Shown here piece by piece: positions 50,352 through 58,822 of a stretch of 64,000 nucleotides of DNA. The number at the start of each line of letters is the position of its first letter. Within the stretch, counting starts at the first letter, position 1. Origin of the DNA: Rhodospirillaceae bacterium (GTDB taxonomy: Bacteria > Pseudomonadota > Alphaproteobacteria > Rhodospirillales > Rhodospirillaceae); assembly GCA_040219235.1 (NCBI GenBank), contig JAVJSV010000012.1, positions 744,001-808,000 on the forward strand, in the 5' to 3' direction. The position numbers were made by a program, and so were the translations under genes. The notes under the pieces are model-generated. The model did not search any database, was not told where the DNA came from, and saw nothing but the letters and a program-made list of their open reading frames with translations.

Positions 50352-52274
50352 ATGACGATTGTTCATAATGATCGTGGCCGGTCACGCCGCAGGCGTTGCC
50401 GCAGCCTTGCCCCAGCGTTGGGTCAGCTGGTTAAGCGCCGTCTCTCCCGCCGGCAGCTTCTTGTCGGCGCGGGAAGCAGTATTGCAGCAACTGCGTTTGC
50501 TCCCCGGTTTAGTCAGGCGGTAACCGCCACACAGTCTAGTAGTCTGGGTTTTGAGGAGATCAGATTGCAACGCACAGAGGGAGAAGTCCTGGCAAAGGGC
50601 TACCAGTCTGAAGTGATTGTTGCTTGGGGTGACCCACTATTTGAAAATGCTGAGCCCTTTAATCCTGCAGCACAGACAGCTGAAACAGCCTTGAGCCAGT
50701 TTGGCGTCAATAACGACTTCACGGTGTTTCTCCCGTTTGATGATGAGGCCGATCCAACGCACGGGCTTTTGTTCGTTAATCATGAGTATCCCAATCCCCA
50801 TCTTATGTGGCCTGGATTATCTGAAGAAACTGCCGGGCATGAGATGACTCTTGAGCAACTTGGAACAACGATGGCCAGCGTTGGGTGTTCGGTTGTTGAA
50901 ATACGGCGCATGGGCCGTTCATGGACGGTCGATCGCAGCAGCTCTTATAACCGCCGAATTTCGATGTCGACGCCAATTACTTTGTCTGGTCCTGCGGCAG
51001 GCACGCCAGAGTTAATTACGACAAAGGACCCGACAGGCCGAACCGTTTTCGGAACGGTCTCAAACTGCAACGGTGGTGTTACGCCCTGGGGCACCGTTTT
51101 GACTTGTGAAGAAGGGGCCGGTTGGATTTTTGCAGGTGACTACCAAAACACCCCTAATCCGGAACTGCTTCGCCGCTATTACTACGATGACAAGAACAAT
51201 GATGAGTATGGCTGGGGCCGGGTCGACGAGCGCTTTCAGCTAGAGCGTGAGCCCAACGAACCAAACCGGTTTGAGTGGGTTGTGGAAATTGATCCCTTTG
51301 ATCCTGACTCGACACCGGTTAAACGCACAGCTCTGGGCCGTTTTGCCCATGAAGGGGCGTCGACTGTTCTTGCCCCAGACGGACGCCTCGTTGTGTATCT
51401 GGGAGATGATTGGGAATTTGAATACTGTTATCGCTTCGTTTCGTCGCGGCGCGTAAATACAGAAGATCGTGACGCCAACAAAGATTTGCTTGATGACGGA
51501 ATTTTGTCTGTCGCAAGGTTTGAAGAGGACGGCAAAGTCCGATGGCTTCCGTTGGTCTTTGGTCAGGGGCCACTGACACCGGATAATGGTTTTTACAGTC
51601 AGGCTGATATTCTGATTAATACCCGCCGCGCTGCTGATTTGCTTGAAGCGACGCCTATGGATTCTCCAGAGGGCTTTGCGCCACACCCTCAAACGGGTGA
51701 TATCTATGTTGCTCTCACCAGTAATTCGGACCGGGTGGAGCCTAATGCGGCCAACCCTCGCCCAAGTAACCGTTTTGGCCACCTGCTCGAACTTTCACCC
51801 CCGCCCACGGAAAGTGGTCCAAATCATGCAGCTAGCGTCTTCACATGGGAGGTTTTTGCGCTTTGTGGAGACCCGTCCAATCCAGATCATGAAGCTGCCT
51901 TTCACCCAGAAACCTCACGGTATGGCTGGTTCACCGACCCTGACAATATAGGGTTTGATCCGACAGGCCGGTTGTGGGTGTGCACCGATGGAGTTCAACC
52001 CTCGGGGCATGACGCGTTATATGTGATGGACGTTCAAGGCCCCGGCCGGGCTATGCCCAGGCTGTTTTATTGTCCACCCGCTGGTGCTGAATGTTGTAGC
52101 CCGACGTTTAGCGCAGATGGCCGAACGCTTTTTCTGGCAATTCAACATCCTGGAGAAGGGGTGGCCACGCTTGACGAGACGCCAACGCGTTGGCCAGACT
52201 TTGTCTACTCACATCCACCCCGTCCGGCGGTAATCGCAATTACGCGGATAGACGGCGACATCATCGGCACCTAA
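50352..52274 (+). CDS. PhoX-like (DUF839) exported phosphatase
   Basis: 640 residues. Arg-rich N-terminus with twin-arginine signal LSRRQLLVGAGSSIAATAFA. DUF839/PhoX beta-propeller motifs: FVNHEYPNPHLMWPG, VSNCNGGVTPWGTVLTCEEG, GRFAHEGASTVLAPDGRLVVYLGDDWEFEYCYRFVS, MDSPEGFAPHPQTGDIYVALTSN, GFDPTGRLWVCTDG and AECCSPTFSADGRTLFLAIQHPGE. Glu, Asp and Cys in these loops form the Fe/Ca site of PhoX. Expected in the periplasm, folded before export. It shares direction with the TonB receptor, so they probably form a phosphate-ester acquisition pair. Its stop abuts that of the convergent TRAP gene. Confidence 0.92.
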   Translation: MTIVHNDRGRSRRRRCRSLAPALGQLVKRRLSRRQLLVGAGSSIAATAFAPRFSQAVTATQSSSLGFEEIRLQRTEGEVLAKGYQSEVIVAWGDPLFENAEPFNPAAQTAETALSQFGVNNDFTVFLPFDDEADPTHGLLFVNHEYPNPHLMWPGLSEETAGHEMTLEQLGTTMASVGCSVVEIRRMGRSWTVDRSSSYNRRISMSTPITLSGPAAGTPELITTKDPTGRTVFGTVSNCNGGVTPWGTVLTCEEGAGWIFAGDYQNTPNPELLRRYYYDDKNNDEYGWGRVDERFQLEREPNEPNRFEWVVEIDPFDPDSTPVKRTALGRFAHEGASTVLAPDGRLVVYLGDDWEFEYCYRFVSSRRVNTEDRDANKDLLDDGILSVARFEEDGKVRWLPLVFGQGPLTPDNGFYSQADILINTRRAADLLEATPMDSPEGFAPHPQTGDIYVALTSNSDRVEPNAANPRPSNRFGHLLELSPPPTESGPNHAASVFTWEVFALCGDPSNPDHEAAFHPETSRYGWFTDPDNIGFDPTGRLWVCTDGVQPSGHDALYVMDVQGPGRAMPRLFYCPPAGAECCSPTFSADGRTLFLAIQHPGEGVATLDETPTRWPDFVYSHPPRPAVIAITRIDGDIIGT

Positions 52275-53273
52275 TCATCGCGCGGCTTTAAACGCCTGCT
52301 TGCCTTCTAACGCGAGGGCGAAAAACCATTCTGCCTGACCGCCAATGTCGGCCATGAGCTTGCGTTGAACCGGTGTCGCAATGTTCCTCCACGCTTGCCG
52401 TTGCTCATCGGTTAACTCATGCAAGGTGATGCCTGCATCCTTTAGCAGCACCAAGGATTCCAGCGCTTCCTGGCGCACCAGTTTGCGGTTGTCGTCCACA
52501 GACCCCTGGGCGCTCAAGATGGCGGCTAAGATCTCCGGGGGGGTGTTATCCGCCCAGGCTTTGTTGGCCAACAGCGCCCCCGGGGCAAAAGCATGGCGGG
52601 TGAGGGTGAAATGCGGCGCAGATTCATACAGTCCTGCGACCCGATACATCACTGACGTTGTCACACCACCATCGACCAGGCCGGTGTCCAGCGCGGCAAC
52701 CATATCGCCAAAATCCAGCACCACCACATCGGCCTGTGCTTCCGCCAGGAACAACCGCGTCGCCTCCGTCGCCGAAGACCGCAAACGGTAATCAGCCAGG
52801 TCTGACGGCAGTGTCAGGGGCTTGCGGCCATACAGATTGTGCCAGCCGCCTTCTTCCCATTTCAGCAAGGTTAGGCCACGGTCTGCCAGCAATGCGGCAT
52901 AAGGCTCGAACAGATAGTGGTCCATTACGAAGTCGGCTTCGGCGTCTGACTCAAACAGGAACGGTGCCGCAAGGACGGACAGTTCAGGCACCAGAGCGGC
53001 CAGCGCCCCAATCGAGACAATGCCCATCTGCGCCCGGCCCCGGCGCAAGCTGGACAACATATTCTCTTCGTTTCCCACTTGCCCACCGGTGAGCATGTTG
53101 AGGGCCACTTTATCTCCCAGCGTTTGCTCAACCTCGTTATTGAACCGGACCCAGCGGCGGCCATGGGCGGAGTCCGGCGCTGAGAACGAGACGATGGTCA
53201 GAGGGATAGGCTCCTCAGCCTGGGCACTGCTCATACCCAGAGCCAACGCAATAAGGAGAAGAATTGAAGGCAT
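52275..53273 (-). CDS. TRAP-transporter DctP-type substrate-binding protein (orphan)
   Basis: 332 residues. Signal peptide MPSILLLIALALGMSSAQA (no basic n-region, unusual). DctP motifs: FSAPDSAHGRRWVRFNNEVEQ, NEENMLSSLRRGRAQMGIVSIGALAALVPELSVLAAPFLF, LKWEEGGWHNLYGRKPLTLPSDLADYRLRSSATEATR and GDMVAALDTGLVDGGVTTSVMYRVAGLYESAPHFTLT. It binds a carboxylate in the periplasm via the conserved Arg. No DctQ/DctM is visible, so it may feed a distant system. Starts 9 bp after and in the same frame as the upstream VOC gene, only a TAG between them. Confidence 0.88.
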   Translation of the reverse strand: MPSILLLIALALGMSSAQAEEPIPLTIVSFSAPDSAHGRRWVRFNNEVEQTLGDKVALNMLTGGQVGNEENMLSSLRRGRAQMGIVSIGALAALVPELSVLAAPFLFESDAEADFVMDHYLFEPYAALLADRGLTLLKWEEGGWHNLYGRKPLTLPSDLADYRLRSSATEATRLFLAEAQADVVVLDFGDMVAALDTGLVDGGVTTSVMYRVAGLYESAPHFTLTRHAFAPGALLANKAWADNTPPEILAAILSAQGSVDDNRKLVRQEALESLVLLKDAGITLHELTDEQRQAWRNIATPVQRKLMADIGGQAEWFFALALEGKQAFKAAR

Positions 53274-53282
53274 CGCTAAGTG

Positions 53283-53861
53283 CTAGGGCAGGGGAGTGAC
53301 GTTTAACTCAAAGAGTTCGAGCACGATGCCATTGGGATCATACAGCAGCGTCTGCATGGTTTTACGAGACGGGGACGGACCTTCTTTAATCACTTCGATC
53401 CCCATGGCTTTGGCGCGCTTTAAAATCTCAGCCGTATTGGACACGCGCACCGGCATGATGACGCCGCCATGCAGGGTGCGTTGGTTTGGCTTGTCGACGC
53501 TGGCACAGGCAGGGTCATTGGGGTCCATGAGGCCCAGCATCCCGATGCGGCTGCCGATAATGGGACCGGCCGGATACTCACCCTTGCCGACGAAAATCGC
53601 CATACGCAGTAAACTGGTTTCGGGCATGTCGATAATTTGCGCGGCCACTTGGATTGGGGCGCCGCCGTCATCGCGGATGACATCCATGCCCAGCACGTCG
53701 CGATAAAACTTCACCGTTTCTTCGATCTTGCACGTGACGATCATAGTGCGCACGTGTTGCGCTTGAACGGGTGGTTCGGTCTGCGCTGAGACGGTGTTGG
53801 TGAATGCGATGATGCCAGTGGCGATGCTGATCGCGACGGTTCTGACGACTTTGCTGAGCAT
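53283..53861 (-). CDS. Exported VOC (glyoxalase) superfamily protein
   Basis: 192 residues. Signal peptide MLSKVVRTVAISIATGIIAFTNTVSA. VOC domain: QAQHVRTMIVTCKIEETVKFYRDVLGMDVIRDDGGAPI, then SLLRMAIFVGKGEYPAGP, RTLHGGVIMPVRVSNTAEILKRAKAMGIEVIKEGPSPS and LLYDPNGIVLELFELN. The metal-site pattern (H/Q, E at LELFE) is present at least in part. GGGGG 6 nt before the ATG. Operon with the TRAP binding protein; the pairing suggests handling of a common periplasmic ligand. Similar in type to the exported VOC at 18604. Confidence 0.85.
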   Translation of the reverse strand: MLSKVVRTVAISIATGIIAFTNTVSAQTEPPVQAQHVRTMIVTCKIEETVKFYRDVLGMDVIRDDGGAPIQVAAQIIDMPETSLLRMAIFVGKGEYPAGPIIGSRIGMLGLMDPNDPACASVDKPNQRTLHGGVIMPVRVSNTAEILKRAKAMGIEVIKEGPSPSRKTMQTLLYDPNGIVLELFELNVTPLP

Positions 53862-53917
53862 GATGACCCCCTTAATAACGACCAGCTGAGTGTAGCCGGT
53901 TAGGGCGGGCTGTCCTG

Positions 53918-53954
53918 AAAAAAAGCGGCGAACGCGTGGGGGGCGTTCGCCGCT
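53918..53954 (-). terminator. Strong intrinsic terminator on the minus strand
   Basis: AGCGGCGAACGC (53924-53935) pairs perfectly, 12 bp, with GCGTTCGCCGCT (53943-53954) around a 7-nt G-rich loop; reading the minus strand the stem is followed by TTTTTTT (53918-53924). It ends a transcript coming from the right, the only source of which is the small ORF at 54016-54078. Confidence 0.9.
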
Positions 53955-54015
53955 AGAGCACCGGAGATCGTGGGGTGGGAGGGAGGAGAGAGAGCCCCGG
54001 TGGCATTGTCTGACC

Positions 54016-54078
54016 CTACTGATTCCGGGGATTGTTTAACGAAAGCTGAATCATTTTGAGTGCGGTTCGACTCTTCAT
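54016..54078 (-). CDS. 20-residue small ORF
   Basis: ATG at 54078-54076, GGGAG with 7-nt spacing before it, TAG at 54018-54016. Product starts MKSRTALKMIQLSLNNPR: basic, amphipathic, no signal. The ribosome site and downstream terminator support translation. No database family assigned. Confidence 0.55.
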   Translation of the reverse strand: MKSRTALKMIQLSLNNPRNQ

Positions 54079-54223
54079 GGTTTCTCCCGAAAAGCGAGCC
54101 GGACTCCTTGCGGCTGAACAGGACAAAACCCATTTAAGGGATCAAGAATCGCATTTTAAGGCGACTCGAGGTAAGGTTTTTCGACGGAATTCAGCGTCTG
54201 GTTCAACCACAAGGACTTAAACC

Positions 54224-54883
54224 ATGGCCACATCATCTGCGAAGCCAAAATCAAAGCCGCAATCAAAGCCGCAATCAAAGCCAAAGGCAGCGGCTAAGCC
54301 TATGCCTGCAGCACCGCAACCGGCTGACCAATCGCCCACAGCCCGCGCAAAAAAGACCGTTACAGAGGCTACTGAGAAAGCGCGACGGGCGGCGGCACCC
54401 GAATTGGAACGCCTGAAGAAAGCCTCCGCCAAGGTCGAGAGTCGGTTGAAAGCTGTGTCGTCTGCGGTGGCCGCTAAGCTTGAAGCCTTTGAAGAGTTGG
54501 CTGAGCAGCAATTGAGTTCTGAAAAGAATAAGGCGCGACTTGGTAAGATTGAGAAAGATGTTGGCAGGCTGGTCTCATCAGCAGATCAACAGTTTAGTAA
54601 GGTCCGGGGGGCTCTTGATGAGGAACTCAAGGATCTCAAGTCACTCTTGAACAGATCAGCAGAAAAAGTCATTCCTGCAGCCAAACAGCGCATTCGATCA
54701 CTTATGCCCGACGATCATGAGGGCCCTGGAGACACCTGGGAGTTTTACACAGATAAGTCTAAAAAGTGGCGCTGGCGTCTTAAGGATGGAGCCGGCAAGC
54801 CGTTGGGTGCATCCAACAAAGCTTTTGCAAACCGCGCCGCGTGTATTGAGAATGCACGGCGTCTTGGCTACCGTGGCGGTTAG
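54224..54883 (+). CDS. Histone-like/coiled-coil protein with C-terminal YegP (DUF1508) domain
   Basis: 219 residues. The first 35 residues are a Lys/Pro/Ser/Ala-rich basic leader (KPKSKPQSKPQSKPKAAAKP) like histone H1 or HU tails. About 36-155 is a long charged coiled coil (LERLKKASAKVESRLKAVSSAVAAKLEAFEELAEQQ and IEKDVGRLVSSADQQFSKVRGALDEELKDLKSLL). The C-terminal 45 residues (WEFYTDKSKKWRWRLKDGAGKPLGASNKAFANRAACIENARRLGY) are a single DUF1508/YegP unit. The role is unknown; nucleoid or stress association is plausible from the tail. Ribosome site AAGGA 12 nt upstream of the ATG, a long spacing. Confidence 0.8.
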   Translation: MATSSAKPKSKPQSKPQSKPKAAAKPMPAAPQPADQSPTARAKKTVTEATEKARRAAAPELERLKKASAKVESRLKAVSSAVAAKLEAFEELAEQQLSSEKNKARLGKIEKDVGRLVSSADQQFSKVRGALDEELKDLKSLLNRSAEKVIPAAKQRIRSLMPDDHEGPGDTWEFYTDKSKKWRWRLKDGAGKPLGASNKAFANRAACIENARRLGYRGG

Positions 54884-54907
54884 TATCGGCAGCCTATTTT
54901 CAGGCAT

Positions 54908-54940
54908 AAAAAAACCCGGCCATAACAGCCGGGTTTTTCA
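54908..54940. terminator. Bidirectional intrinsic terminator
   Basis: AAAAACCCGGC (54910-54920) pairs with GCCGGGTTTTT (54928-54938) around a 7-nt loop; T-runs on both strands serve the convergent genes either side. Confidence 0.93.
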
Positions 54941-54958
54941 TGAACTGCGCAGGAGCCG

Positions 54959-55177
54959 TTATGCGGCTTCTTTAATGCTGAGGGGGAGGGGCATTTGCGC
55001 GTTCATTTCGTTGTCCCAGACGCGTTGCAGCAGATTTGAACGTAGCGCCATAATCTCTTCGGCTTCGTCACGCATCTCTTTTGCTTTTTCTGCGGAAGCC
55101 ATGACTGCAGCAATAGAGAGTTCTTGAGCTGTTTCGCCAAGGAACCGGATCAAATCGTTTACTTCGCTGTATGCCAT
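54959..55177 (-). CDS. Small helical hypothetical protein
   Basis: 72 residues from ATG 55177 (AAAGG 8 nt upstream); a TTG at 55207 is a weaker alternative. All-alpha: NDLIRFLGETAQELSIAAVMASAEKAKEMRDEAEEIMALRSNLLQRVWDNEM. No membrane segment. Function unknown. Followed by the bidirectional terminator, so probably monocistronic. Confidence 0.7.
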   Translation of the reverse strand: MAYSEVNDLIRFLGETAQELSIAAVMASAEKAKEMRDEAEEIMALRSNLLQRVWDNEMNAQMPLPLSIKEAA

Positions 55178-55378
55178 CTCAAAGACCTTTCTGTAATCTT
55201 TCTGCAATGATAATGCTGCAAAGCAATATAGCTAACCACTCATAATTGTGCAATGCAGCATCCCGTTTGACGCATAGCGGGTGAGGGTTTTGCCGGATTG
55301 GATTGCGAAATACTGTTTTGTGAAAACCCCAGTTTCCTGCGGCAGTTGAGTCTTACACAATTCTGTCAAGCCATTTAG

Positions 55379-55394
55379 ACACCATATATTGTGT
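55379..55394. promoter_or_regulatory. NrdR box 1
   Basis: ACACCATATATTGTGT, a near-perfect 16-bp palindrome matching the NrdR consensus ACACWATATATWGTGT; binds the ATP/dATP-sensing repressor NrdR, which controls ribonucleotide reductase genes. Lies 343 bp upstream of nrdA. Confidence 0.9.
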
Positions 55395-55445
55395 TAAATT
55401 TGCGGCAAAAACCCAAAATGTAGTTGACGAAATCGCCTCATTTCA

Positions 55446-55461
55446 GCACCATATGTTGTGG
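55446..55461. promoter_or_regulatory. NrdR box 2
   Basis: GCACCATATGTTGTGG, a weaker copy of the same palindrome, 67 bp start-to-start from box 1. NrdR boxes usually come in pairs; this spacing is longer than the roughly 31 bp typical in E. coli, implying an intervening loop or separate control of two promoters. A TTGACG hexamer at 55424-55429 places it in a possible -10 area. Confidence 0.8.
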
Positions 55462-55721
55462 CGCTTACCTCATCGATGACTAGATCATGAGGGTAAGAGG
55501 ACTTGAGGGGGCTGTGTTTCGGATTTTATAAATCCAACCAGCCAAAAATTAGCGGACTCGCAACGATATCGTTGCCGCAGCGGTGCTCCTAAGTTCTTGA
55601 TTTTAAAGAACTATAGAGCAGCGAACAGGATTCGAGTCTCTAAAATGTCCTCTTTGGCGCTGGATTGAGTCTGCATATGCGCCCTGGGGTTGCTCGGGCG
55701 CCTAAACACCGAGGGGAATAC

Positions 55722-57611
55722 ATGGCCTACGCGCTGGAAGCTGATAAGAAAACCGTCGCCCGTTCACCCCAGCCCGAGAAACAGAAGTCCTCCGACGACA
55801 AATCTTTTGCCGTCGTTCCGTCGATTAAAGTCGACCGGAGCAGAGATGCGCTTCTGACCGATTTTGGCAAAGCCACGCTGGAAGACAGATATTTGCTACC
55901 TGGTGAATCTTATCAGGACATGTTTGCGCGTGTTGCCTTGGCCTATTCGGATGATCTTGATCACGCTCAGCGCATTTATGACTACATTTCTCGCTTATGG
56001 TTTATGCCGGCCACGCCGGTGTTGTCGAATGGCGGGTCTGATCGCGGTCTCCCCATTTCTTGCTTCTTAAACTCCGTGAACGACGACCTGGATGGGATTG
56101 TTGATACCTGGATGGAAAACGTTTGGCTGGCGTCAAACGGCGGCGGTATCGGAACCTATTGGGGGCGCGTACGCTCTATCGGCGAGAAGGTTAAGAACTG
56201 CGGCCACACCTCGGGAATCATTCCTTTTGTGCGGGTTATGGATTCCCTCACATTGGCGATCTCACAGGGCTCTCTGCGTCGCGGATCGGCGGCGGTGTAT
56301 CTGGATATTCATCATCCGGAAATTGAAGAATTTCTTGAAATTCGCAAGCCGTCTGGTGACTTCAACCGCAAAAGCCTCAACCTGCATCATGGCCTTAATA
56401 TTACGGATGCCTTCATGGAAGCCGTCCGCGATGACCTACCATTTGATCTGTTGAGCCCGAAAGATGGCTCTGTGCGGAAAACTGTAAATGCCCGCGCATT
56501 GTGGCAGAAAGTTCTGGAGCTGCGGCTGCAAACAGGTGAGCCCTATCTGATTTTCTCAGATACGGTTAATCGGCAGATGCCGAAACACCAAAAAGACCTG
56601 GGTCTGAAGGTGACGACGTCGAATTTGTGCAGCGAGATCATGCTTCATACGGGCCCGGATCATCTTGGCGAAGACCGCACTGCCGTGTGCTGCCTGTCGT
56701 CCGTGAATGCTGAAAAATGGGACGAATGGTCGAAAGATGAAGGCTTCATTGAAGACATTATGCGGTTCCTTGATAACGTGCTCCAAGACTTTATTGACCG
56801 CGCACCTGACAGCATGGCACAGGCCAGATACTCGGCGATGCGCGAGCGTTCAGTTGGTCTTGGGTTGATGGGTTTTCACTCCTTCTTGCAGGAGCGTGAT
56901 GTGCCTTTCGAGAGCGCCATGGCAAAGTCATGGAATGTGCGGATGTTTAAGCACATTCGTAAAGGCGCTGATGCGGCTTCGGTTGTTTTGGCGGAAGAGC
57001 GCGGTCCCTGCCCGGACGCCGCTGAAACCGGTTTGATGGCGCGATTTAGCCATAAAATGGCCATAGCGCCGACAGCGTCCATCAGCATTATTTGTGGCGG
57101 CGTGAGTCCTTGCATTGAGCCAATTCCGGCAAACATTTATACACATAAAACCTTGTCAGGGTCGTTTACGGTAAAGAACAAGCACCTCACAGAAATTCTA
57201 GAGAGCAAGGGCTTGAATACCCAAGGCACGTGGACCTCAATCCTGGAAAACGAAGGGTCTGTGCAGCATCTCAATGGCCTGACAGATGACGAGAAAGCGG
57301 TGTTCCGCACGGCCTTTGAAATTGATCAGCGTTGGGTTGTCGAAATGGCAGCCGACCGCACCCCCTTTGTTTGCCAAGGTCAGTCGATCAATGTGTTTAT
57401 ACCGTCTGACATCGACAAGTGGGATCTCATGATGCTGCATTGGAAAGCATGGGAGTCAGGCGTGAAAAGTTTGTATTACTGCCGCTCCAAATCAGTGCAG
57501 CGCGCTGGCTTTGCTGGTGGCGTCGAATCTGATAACACGCGAGCGTGGCCTCAAGCTGAATTGGCGCTGTCCGAGCGGACAGACTATGAAGAATGCCTCG
57601 CCTGCCAGTAA
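55722..57611 (+). CDS. nrdA: Ribonucleoside-diphosphate reductase alpha subunit, class Ia, no ATP cone
   Basis: 629 residues from ATG 55722 (GAGGGGA 6 nt upstream). Large-subunit motifs: RLWFMPATPVLSNGG, LPISCFLNSVNDDLDGI (thiyl-site region), WLASNGGGIGTYW, NCGHTSGIIPF, SQGSLRRGSAAVYLDIHHPEIEEFLEIRKP, TSNLCSEI, APTASISIICGGVSPCIEP and the C-terminal CLACQ for thioredoxin reduction. The N-terminal ATP cone (about 90 residues) present in E. coli NrdA is absent; allosteric activity control by dATP must differ, or the small subunit or NrdR supplies it. Makes deoxynucleotides from NDPs. Confidence 0.95.
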   Translation: MAYALEADKKTVARSPQPEKQKSSDDKSFAVVPSIKVDRSRDALLTDFGKATLEDRYLLPGESYQDMFARVALAYSDDLDHAQRIYDYISRLWFMPATPVLSNGGSDRGLPISCFLNSVNDDLDGIVDTWMENVWLASNGGGIGTYWGRVRSIGEKVKNCGHTSGIIPFVRVMDSLTLAISQGSLRRGSAAVYLDIHHPEIEEFLEIRKPSGDFNRKSLNLHHGLNITDAFMEAVRDDLPFDLLSPKDGSVRKTVNARALWQKVLELRLQTGEPYLIFSDTVNRQMPKHQKDLGLKVTTSNLCSEIMLHTGPDHLGEDRTAVCCLSSVNAEKWDEWSKDEGFIEDIMRFLDNVLQDFIDRAPDSMAQARYSAMRERSVGLGLMGFHSFLQERDVPFESAMAKSWNVRMFKHIRKGADAASVVLAEERGPCPDAAETGLMARFSHKMAIAPTASISIICGGVSPCIEPIPANIYTHKTLSGSFTVKNKHLTEILESKGLNTQGTWTSILENEGSVQHLNGLTDDEKAVFRTAFEIDQRWVVEMAADRTPFVCQGQSINVFIPSDIDKWDLMMLHWKAWESGVKSLYYCRSKSVQRAGFAGGVESDNTRAWPQAELALSERTDYEECLACQ

Positions 57612-57663
57612 GTCTCTGAGTCAACATATTAACTTTCAGCGCAGCAGCTGTACCGGATAAGTC

Positions 57664-58701
57664 ATGAATAGTATTTCACCCAGCACCAAGCCCAGCCTGT
57701 TAACGCCGAGCCATAGCTATAAGCCGTTCCGGTATCCGTGGGCGCATGACTTCTGGAAACGCCAGCAGCAGATTCACTGGATGCCGGAAGAAGTGCCTTT
57801 GGGTGAAGATTGTAAAGACTGGGCGAATAATCTAACGGATTCCGAGCGCAACCTTCTGACTCAGATTTTCCGTTTCTTCACACAGTCCGATGTTGAAGTG
57901 AACGACAATTACATGGAGCGTTACAGCCGGGTCTTTAAGCCAACGGAAATTAAAATGATGTTGGCCGCGTTCTCGAATATCGAGACTGTTCACATTGCCG
58001 CGTATGCGCTTCTGCTTGAGACAATCGGCATGCCCGAGAGTGAATTTACCGCCTTTCTTGAATATGAAGAAATGGCAGCCAAGCATGATTACATGCAAAA
58101 ATTTACCGTCGACAATCCGGCGGAAATTGCGCGCACTGTCGCAATGTTTGGTGGCTTCACCGAGGGGCTGCAGCTGTTTGCCAGCTTCGCCATGCTATTG
58201 AACTTCCCGCGCCAAAATAAAATGAAGGGTATGGGGCAAATCGTGTCGTGGTCGGTGCGTGATGAAAGCCTGCATTGTGAAGGCATGATCAAACTCTTTC
58301 ATACCTTTTGCCAGGAAACACAATGCCTGACGCCTGCCTTGAAGGATGACATTACGGATTGCGCCCGCACGGTTGTCGATATGGAAGACAAATTTATCGA
58401 CCTGGCGTTTGAAATGGGGCCTATCAATGGCATGACGCCAAAGGATATTCAGTCGTATATCCGTTACATTGCAGATTGGCGTTTGCAGCAACTTGGCCTG
58501 CAGCCAATTTACAATATCAAAGAACATCCTATTCCCTGGTTGGAAGAAATTCTAAATGGTGTTGAGCATGCCAACTTCTTTGAAGCGCGTGCCACGGAAT
58601 ATTCAAAGAATGCGACCAGGGGTGAATGGCACGGGGCTGATGGTGTTTGGGCGCATTTCGACAAAATGGCCGCGCGGAATAAAGAGACTGCTGCATCTTA
58701 A
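57664..58701 (+). CDS. nrdB: Ribonucleoside-diphosphate reductase beta subunit
   Basis: 345 residues. HDFWKRQQQIHWMPEEVPLGEDCKDW, the first iron ligands in E. coli-type NrdB, FSNIETVHIAAYALLLETIGMPESEF with Glu107, His110 and tyrosyl-radical Tyr114 (His+4), MVSWSVRDESLHCEGMIKLFHTF and FIDLAFEMGPINGMT. Class Ia di-iron radical subunit. No ATP cone at its N-terminus either, so it is not an NrdA/B cone-swapped type. Starts 52 bp after nrdA, surely one operon under the NrdR boxes. Confidence 0.95.
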   Translation: MNSISPSTKPSLLTPSHSYKPFRYPWAHDFWKRQQQIHWMPEEVPLGEDCKDWANNLTDSERNLLTQIFRFFTQSDVEVNDNYMERYSRVFKPTEIKMMLAAFSNIETVHIAAYALLLETIGMPESEFTAFLEYEEMAAKHDYMQKFTVDNPAEIARTVAMFGGFTEGLQLFASFAMLLNFPRQNKMKGMGQIVSWSVRDESLHCEGMIKLFHTFCQETQCLTPALKDDITDCARTVVDMEDKFIDLAFEMGPINGMTPKDIQSYIRYIADWRLQQLGLQPIYNIKEHPIPWLEEILNGVEHANFFEARATEYSKNATRGEWHGADGVWAHFDKMAARNKETAAS

Positions 58702-58822
58702 ATTCAAGCGTTTTAGAATTAAGTTTGAAGCCAAAGTGACCGTTTTTTGACGGTCGTAGATGAGACGTTCTTTACCCTTATTGCTGCATGTAAGATAAAC
58801 CCTTCTTCATAGGAGAGGCTCC

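Larger units (their letters stand above)
53918..54160 (-). ncRNA. Candidate small RNA with anti-Shine-Dalgarno tract and embedded small ORF
   Basis: On the minus strand: a 20-codon ORF (54078-54016), then the pyrimidine tract CTCTCTCTCCTCCCTCCCAC (within 53994-53972), then a perfect terminator. The CU tract is complementary to GGAGG-type ribosome sites, as in alphaproteobacterial anti-SD sRNAs ('cuckoo'/CcsR-like families). Together with the ORF it looks like a dual-function RNA or a leader transcript. The right end is approximate; no promoter is asserted. Confidence 0.5.
55178..55721. other. 544-bp regulatory region upstream of nrdAB
   Basis: No gene with a ribosome site. Holds two NrdR-type boxes (separate entries) and a long transcribed leader of about 200 bp before the nrdA start. 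An in-frame ORF extension to 55665 encodes a poor N-terminus and is not used. The rest shows nothing I can name. Confidence 0.6.

Noticed and set aside
54060-54090. tRNA (GGTTCGA stretch)
   Set aside because: No acceptor stem or anticodon arm around it; it lies in the small ORF.
55665-55721. Longer NrdA start
   Set aside because: No ribosome site; the extra 19 residues are atypical, while ATG 55722 has GAGGGGA.
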